From positions 1 through 17,257 of the forward strand of contig CALWSX010000069.1 of the NCBI GenBank assembly GCA_944384285.1: DNA of 17,257 nt, written 5' to 3'. Of this stretch, positions 13,573 through 17,257 are shown one piece after another. This stretch comes from an uncultured Lachnospiraceae bacterium. GTDB lineage: Bacteria > Bacillota > Clostridia > Lachnospirales > Anaerotignaceae. A program made the position numbers and the translations under genes. Numbering within the stretch: position 1 is the stretch's first letter; each line of letters begins with the position of its first letter. The notes beneath the pieces were generated by a model. That model had not been told where the DNA came from, did not search any database, and was given only the letters and a program-made list of their open reading frames with translations.

Positions 13573-14424
13573 TTATTTTAACTTTCCAACGGCAACTCGG
13601 TCAAGACCTGCTAAATCTTTTATAATCTCAATATCTAAATATCCGTTTTCCAAAAATAAATTCTTTAAATCGTTTCCTTGGTCAAAACCGATTTCAAATG
13701 CAATGTATCCGTTTTCATTTAAATAATTTTTCCCGTTTTCAAGTATTTTTCTGTAAAAATAAAGCCCGTCTTCCCCTCCGTCAAGAGCAGTTTTAGGCTC
13801 GTTAAGCCTAACTTCGTCCATAAGGGTTTTTATAACTTCTGTTCTTATATATGGTGGGTTTGAAACTATAATATCAAATTTATCCGAAACATTTTCAAAA
13901 ATATCACTTTTTAAAAATGTTATTTTATCTGAAACATTATTATTTTTTGCATTAATTTTTGCAGTTTCTATGGCTTTTTCACTTATATCACATGTTGTAA
14001 AAATCACATCTCTGTAATGACATATACTTATAGGAATACAACCGCTTCCGGTTCCTATTTCAAGCAAAGTTTTGCTTTTATTTTCATCTATCAAAGATAT
14101 TACTTTTTCAACAAGTATTTCCGTATCCGGTCTTGGAATAAGTACATTTTCATTTACAGTAAACATAAGTCCCATAAACTCACATTCTCCAACAATATAT
14201 TGTACCGGAATTTTATTTTTTCTTTTTTCTATACACATAAAAAACTTGTCTACAATTTCACCACTTAATAAGGTATCATCTTTTGTAAAAAGTTCAATTT
14301 TTTGAAAACCTGTGACATACATCATAAATACATCACAATCTAATGAATAGTTTTCTATGTTTTCAGATTTAAGAATATTCTTTCCTTCTCTTAAAACTGA
14401 TTTTAAGGTGTTATCAGTCCTCAT
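13573..14424 (-). CDS. prmC: Release factor glutamine methyltransferase PrmC (HemK)
   Basis: Transfers a methyl group from S-adenosylmethionine to the glutamine of the GGQ motif of release factors RF1 and RF2, raising their activity. With the ATG at 14422-14424 it is 283 residues, the normal length. It has an N-terminal helical substrate-binding domain with IPRPDTE (about 96-102), the SAM-binding LLEIGTGSG (about 120-128), and the catalytic NPPY (179-182), which positions the target amide. The frame opens two codons earlier with TTG, but AAGGAG is 9 bases before the ATG and only 3 before the TTG, so the ATG is preferred. It overlaps the end of yqhQ by 11 bases, a sign of translational coupling, and lies just upstream of prfA, its substrate. 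Confidence 0.97.
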   Translation of the reverse strand: MRTDNTLKSVLREGKNILKSENIENYSLDCDVFMMYVTGFQKIELFTKDDTLLSGEIVDKFFMCIEKRKNKIPVQYIVGECEFMGLMFTVNENVLIPRPDTEILVEKVISLIDENKSKTLLEIGTGSGCIPISICHYRDVIFTTCDISEKAIETAKINAKNNNVSDKITFLKSDIFENVSDKFDIIVSNPPYIRTEVIKTLMDEVRLNEPKTALDGGEDGLYFYRKILENGKNYLNENGYIAFEIGFDQGNDLKNLFLENGYLDIEIIKDLAGLDRVAVGKLK

Positions 14425-15331
14425 CTTCAAGAACTCCTTCTAATGCCGCAATAGCCGCCTCTATCTGTTTATCATCTGGTTCTTTGGTTGTCCATTTTTG
14501 GAGCCAAAGTCCAGGTGCACTTACAATATTAACAAAAGTAGAATCACTTCTTCCGGCCCACTTTAAAACTTCATAAGAAATGCCGGCAACAAAAGGTACT
14601 AAAAGTATTCTGCTTACAAATCTTAACCATAAAGTATCAGTGTGTACAAAAAAGAAAATTATAATACTTATAAGCATAACGAGAAAAAGGAAGCTTGTTC
14701 CACATCTTTTATGAAGTCTTGTATGCTTATGCACATTCTCTACTGTAAGCTCGTCCCCGCTTTCAAAACAGTTTATAGTTTTATGCTCTGCACCATGGTA
14801 CTGAAAAACTCTTTGGATATCTTTCATACGGGATATTAAATACATATATGCTAAAAATATTGCCATTCTGGCAACACCTTCAATAATACTTAAAGCCCAT
14901 GTTCCAGGTATAACGTCTTTAAAAAAGCTGCCTATCCAAACAGGCAAAAGCATAAATAAACCAATACAAAGCACAAGAGAACAAAATACTCCAAAGTAAA
15001 GTACTATATTAGCAAGCTTATCACCAAAAAGCTCATATAAAAAAATTTCAAATTTAGACGCCGGCTCGTCACCATCTTCTAAACCATCGCTTGCAATTTC
15101 AGCTGATCGCATTATAATTTTACTTCCAAAAACAAGAGATTCAAAAAAAGCATACATTCCCCTAAAAATAGGAAGACGAAAAATACTATGTTTTCCAAGT
15201 TTGTTTTCTATTTCTTTTTTTTCTATAACAAGGCCTTTCGTTTCTGTCTGTATTGCCATTGCATAGCTTGATTTACCACGCATCATTACACCTTCAACGA
15301 CTGCCTGTCCACCGATTGATGTTTTTTTCAA
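14414..15331 (-). CDS. yqhQ: DUF1385 (YqhQ family) membrane protein
   Basis: A conserved Firmicutes membrane protein of unknown biochemical role, 305 residues. It begins with the family signature GGQAVVEGVMMRG (7-19) and has about four membrane segments (near 107-137, 144-168, 212-230 and 234-256). Between them lies the conserved polar cluster YHGAEHKTINCFE (178-190) with RLHKRCGTS (205-213), whose His, Glu and Cys residues could bind a metal. The start is TTG at 15329-15331: GAGGTG lies 5 bases upstream, and the nearest upstream ATG is closed by TGA after one codon. It sits between rpmE and prmC, as in other Clostridia, and overlaps prmC. A terminator-like hairpin precedes its ribosome binding site. 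The family name is firm, the function is not known. Confidence 0.93.
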   Translation of the reverse strand: MKKTSIGGQAVVEGVMMRGKSSYAMAIQTETKGLVIEKKEIENKLGKHSIFRLPIFRGMYAFFESLVFGSKIIMRSAEIASDGLEDGDEPASKFEIFLYELFGDKLANIVLYFGVFCSLVLCIGLFMLLPVWIGSFFKDVIPGTWALSIIEGVARMAIFLAYMYLISRMKDIQRVFQYHGAEHKTINCFESGDELTVENVHKHTRLHKRCGTSFLFLVMLISIIIFFFVHTDTLWLRFVSRILLVPFVAGISYEVLKWAGRSDSTFVNIVSAPGLWLQKWTTKEPDDKQIEAAIAALEGVLEDED

Positions 15332-15343
15332 ATTATCACCTCA

Positions 15344-15397
15344 TATAAAAATAAAAAGGTTAGAGAAACACACCTATGTTTTACCCCAACCTTTTTA
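15344..15397 (-). terminator. Terminator-like hairpin between rpmE and yqhQ
   Basis: Minus-strand RNA: a 10-bp outer stem (15388-15397 with 15352-15361, AAAAAGGUU/AACCUUUUU) continues inward with GGGG/CUCU-type pairs and short helices separated by single mismatches to a 4-base loop at 15373-15376. It is followed by UUUUUAUUUUUAU. It begins 9 bases after the rpmE stop and ends about 10 bases before the yqhQ Shine-Dalgarno, so yqhQ must be read through it. Confidence 0.75.
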
Positions 15398-15406
15398 ATG
15401 CTGTTA

Positions 15407-15610
15407 TTATTTTCTGCCGTATCTTTTGTTGAATTTTTCAACACGTCCGCCGGCTTCAACAACTAATTTCTGGCTTCCTGTGTAGAAAGGATGGCATTTT
15501 GAACAAATTTCAACTCTGATTTCATCTTTAGTTGAACCTGTTACCCATTCATTACCGCTTTTACATTTTACTTTTACCTGATTGTATTTAGGATGTATTC
15601 CTTCTCTCAT
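15407..15610 (-). CDS. rpmE: 50S ribosomal protein bL31
   Basis: A small protein at the interface of the ribosomal subunits. The 67 residues match the type with cysteines: MREGIHPKY at the start, EICSKCHPFYTG in the middle, and GGRVEKFNKRYG at the end. The usual zinc site has four cysteines (C16, C18, and a CxxC at about 36-39). Here Cys16, Cys36 and Cys39 are present, but position 18 is Ser (CKS instead of CxC), so the zinc site has only three cysteine ligands. ATG start with GAGGTG 7 bases upstream. Two tandem promoters lie upstream, and a terminator-like hairpin follows the gene. Confidence 0.98.
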   Translation of the reverse strand: MREGIHPKYNQVKVKCKSGNEWVTGSTKDEIRVEICSKCHPFYTGSQKLVVEAGGRVEKFNKRYGRK

Positions 15611-15675
15611 TTTCTTTCACCTCATATAATTATTTGTTGATCAATAATATCTCATTATTTAAAGACAACATATGT

Positions 15676-15704
15676 ATTATAACATGTTAAATATTAAATA
15701 TCAA
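15676..15704 (-). promoter_or_regulatory. Promoter P2 of rpmE (proximal)
   Basis: Minus strand: -35 TTGATA (15699-15704), 17-base spacer, perfect -10 TATAAT (15676-15681) preceded by TGT, an extended -10. The expected start point is about 60 bases before the rpmE ATG. The leader contains a small AATAAT/ATTATT hairpin. Confidence 0.85.
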
Positions 15705-15733
15705 TAGATAAAAATTTATATTTTTACAAAATT

Positions 15734-15762
15734 ATTTTAAACCTAAAAAAATTGTTTGTCAA
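15734..15762 (-). promoter_or_regulatory. Promoter P1 of rpmE (distal)
   Basis: Minus strand: perfect -35 TTGACA (15757-15762), 17-base spacer, -10 TAAAAT (15734-15739). It lies just after the secF terminator and 58 bases upstream of P2. Confidence 0.8.
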
Positions 15763-15772
15763 ATTAATTTTA

Positions 15773-15802
15773 AAAAACAAAGCGACCTAAAAAGGTCGCT
15801 TT
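15773..15802 (-). terminator. Terminator of the secD–secF operon
   Basis: Perfect 10-bp inverted repeat (15779-15788 with 15793-15802, arm AAAGCGACCT) with a 4-base loop; the minus-strand RNA continues G-UUUUUU. It lies 7 bases after the secF stop. Confidence 0.93.
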
Positions 15803-15809
15803 AAATACA

Positions 15810-16694
15810 TTATTTCTTTTTGTTTGCCGGAAGAAGCATATACCAAATTGAACCTGCAAGACAAATTGATGAATATGCACCGCTTATTATACCAATTATA
15901 ATTGGAAGAGCAAACTGTTTAACTGATGTTACGCCTAATATATAAACAGCTCCTATTGTAAGAAGTGTTGTAACTGATGTATTTATACTTCTTGCAAGAG
16001 TCTGTTTTACACTTGAATCAATAACTTCATTTGCTTTAGCTTTTGTCATTCTGCCTTTATTTTCACGTACACGGTCAAAAATAACGATTGTTGCATTAAT
16101 TGAATAACCAAGTATTGTAAGTAAAGCAGCTATAAATGAGTTATTAAGAGGAATACGAAGTATTGCATAGAAAGCAATTACAACAATACAGTCATGAAGA
16201 AGTGTTAAAATTGCACTTGCGCCTGCTCTTAAATCTTTAAATCTAATAGAAATATAAATAAGCATACAAATACATGCTACAACTACAGCCATAATAGCTT
16301 TTTGCTGCATTTCACCACTTACTGTTCCGCTTATATCCATAGAGCTTAAAAGATCAGCGTCTGTAAGAGAGTATTTATCTTTAATAGCATTAAATACTTC
16401 TGTTCTTGTTTCACTGTCTACAGATTGAATTTTAATAGAAACTTCTGTACCGTCACCTGTTTTTTGAATTTGTGGGCTTTTTTGTCCTGTTACATCTTTT
16501 ACAATTTGTTCAATATCTGAGTTTTCGAACTCTTGTCCAATATGTACAGACATTGCTGTACCGCCTGTAAATTCAACATCATAATTAAATGCACCTTTAC
16601 CATTACTTGCATTTAATACCATTGCAGCTATACCAGCAATAATAACAATTGCTGAGACTGCAAAATATTTAAGTTTGTTTTCTACTATTTTCAT
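15810..16694 (-). CDS. secF: Protein translocase subunit SecF
   Basis: Works with SecD as a proton-driven motor that helps pull exported proteins out of the SecYEG channel. The 294 residues have the SecF layout: one N-terminal membrane helix (about 8-27), an outer domain opening with DVEFTGGT (39-46), then five more membrane helices including GYSINATIVIFDRVREN (196-212), the family signature in the fourth helix. Length is normal for a separate SecF. ATG start with AAGGAGG 9 bases upstream. It follows secD by 17 bases, so the two form an operon that ends at a strong terminator just downstream. Confidence 0.97.
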   Translation of the reverse strand: MKIVENKLKYFAVSAIVIIAGIAAMVLNASNGKGAFNYDVEFTGGTAMSVHIGQEFENSDIEQIVKDVTGQKSPQIQKTGDGTEVSIKIQSVDSETRTEVFNAIKDKYSLTDADLLSSMDISGTVSGEMQQKAIMAVVVACICMLIYISIRFKDLRAGASAILTLLHDCIVVIAFYAILRIPLNNSFIAALLTILGYSINATIVIFDRVRENKGRMTKAKANEVIDSSVKQTLARSINTSVTTLLTIGAVYILGVTSVKQFALPIIIGIISGAYSSICLAGSIWYMLLPANKKK

Positions 16695-16711
16695 ATTATG
16701 GAGCCTCCTTA

Positions 16712-17257
16712 TTATTTGTTATTATTGTCATTTTCTGTTTTTGCAGTTCTTTTGCAATAAAGTTTTGGATCATTTATTCCTACAGCTACAAAAGAGTTAA
16801 GAAGGAATTTTGTGATAAATATTGCTGTAATCATTGAAAGTACAATACCTATCATAAGTGTCTGCGCAAAACCTTTTATTGTTCCGTTTCCAAGCCAGAA
16901 AAGAATTACACCTGCAATAAGTGTTGTAATGTTACCGTCTACAACAGCTGGAAGAGCACGGGAGAAACCTGCTTTTATAGCATTTCTTACTGATTTTCCA
17001 AGTGCAAGTTCTTCTTTCATTCTTTCAAATATAACAACATTCGCATCGACCGCCATACCAATGGAAAGTATAATACCCGCAATACCAGGAAGTGTAAGTG
17101 TAACACCAAAAATACTTAATGCAAGAAGGTCAAGACCAACATAAATAAGAAGTGCCCATACTGCAACAAAACCACTCATCTTATAAATTAAAATCATAAA
17201 TAAACATACAAGTACAAAACCGATTATTCCGGCTTTAACCCCTGTATCAAGAGCATC
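16712..17257 (-). CDS. secD: Protein translocase subunit SecD, C-terminal part (cut by window edge)
   Basis: The frame is open to the last base of the window, so only the last 181 residues or so are visible and the true start lies outside; the internal Met at 17195-17197 is not the start. The fragment covers the membrane half: LVCLFMILIYKMSG, then the signature GMAVDANVVIFERMKEE, and the ITTLIAGVILFWLGNGTIKGFAQTL-type helix, all characteristic of SecD helices 2-6. AVDANV with FER, in place of the SINATIVIFDR form seen in SecF, separates the two paralogues. The gene ends with a short charged tail rich in Asn and Lys. It is 17 bases upstream of secF and shares its terminator. Confidence 0.97.
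   Translation of the reverse strand, partial: DALDTGVKAGIIGFVLVCLFMILIYKMSGFVAVWALLIYVGLDLLALSIFGVTLTLPGIAGIILSIGMAVDANVVIFERMKEELALGKSVRNAIKAGFSRALPAVVDGNITTLIAGVILFWLGNGTIKGFAQTLMIGIVLSMITAIFITKFLLNSFVAVGINDPKLYCKRTAKTENDNNNK

Noticed and set aside
16812..17144. Open frame of 110 codons on the plus strand opposite secD
   Set aside because: It mirrors SecD codons with no independent start signal or domain; the SecD signature in the other strand explains the sequence.
1..17257. CRISPR arrays, insertion sequences, attachment sites, tRNA or rRNA genes, known riboswitches
   Set aside because: I looked on both strands and saw no regularly spaced repeats, transposase-like protein, tRNA-like cloverleaf or recognisable riboswitch core.

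Overview
The window is an AT-rich (roughly 30% GC by eye) piece of a low-GC Gram-positive chromosome. It is most likely a Clostridia member, and the conserved order rpmE–yqhQ(DUF1385)–prmC–prfA beside secDF suggests a Lachnospirales/Clostridiales relative. That assignment is inference from gene order and protein style. Nothing in the window looks mobile: I see no transposase, integrase, phage gene, CRISPR array, tRNA or rRNA. Coding density is high and most genes are housekeeping.

Layout, left to right. The tail of a plus-strand gene that looks like recO meets lepB (signal peptidase I, minus strand) at a shared terminator. A 53-residue, methionine-rich small membrane protein gene follows on the plus strand, ending at a second shared terminator. 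Everything to its right is on the minus strand, so transcription runs from high to low coordinates. In transcription order the genes are secD (cut by the window edge), secF, rpmE (bL31), yqhQ/DUF1385, prmC, prfA, a COG2509-type FAD-dependent oxidoreductase, uvrC, an aconitase-family hydratase of the YbhJ type, a PEGA-domain membrane protein, a phosphoglucomutase/phosphomannomutase, and an APC-superfamily amino acid permease.

Transcription units inferred from terminators and promoters are: secD–secF (strong terminator); rpmE–yqhQ–prmC–prfA–FAD–uvrC (two tandem sigma-A-type promoters before rpmE, with internal hairpins); the hydratase alone (own promoter and terminator); the PEGA protein plus the phosphoglucomutase (own promoter, terminator after the mutase); the permease alone (strong promoter with an overlapping palindrome); and lepB alone (extended -10 promoter). 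Functionally the window covers protein export and processing (SecDF, LepB), translation and its termination (bL31, RF1 and its methylase PrmC), DNA repair (UvrC, probably RecO), and carbohydrate or amino acid metabolism (mutase, hydratase, permease).

I did not find a clearly new multi-gene system. The most distinctive signals are in the RNA between genes. Terminator-like hairpins sit directly in front of, or include, the ribosome binding sites of yqhQ, prfA and uvrC, where there is no room for a separate promoter. The uvrC hairpin is a 19-bp stem that swallows the Shine-Dalgarno sequence. Several starts were revised from the longest reading frame on ribosome-binding-site evidence (uvrC, prfA, prmC, the FAD protein), and yqhQ and the mutase use TTG starts.
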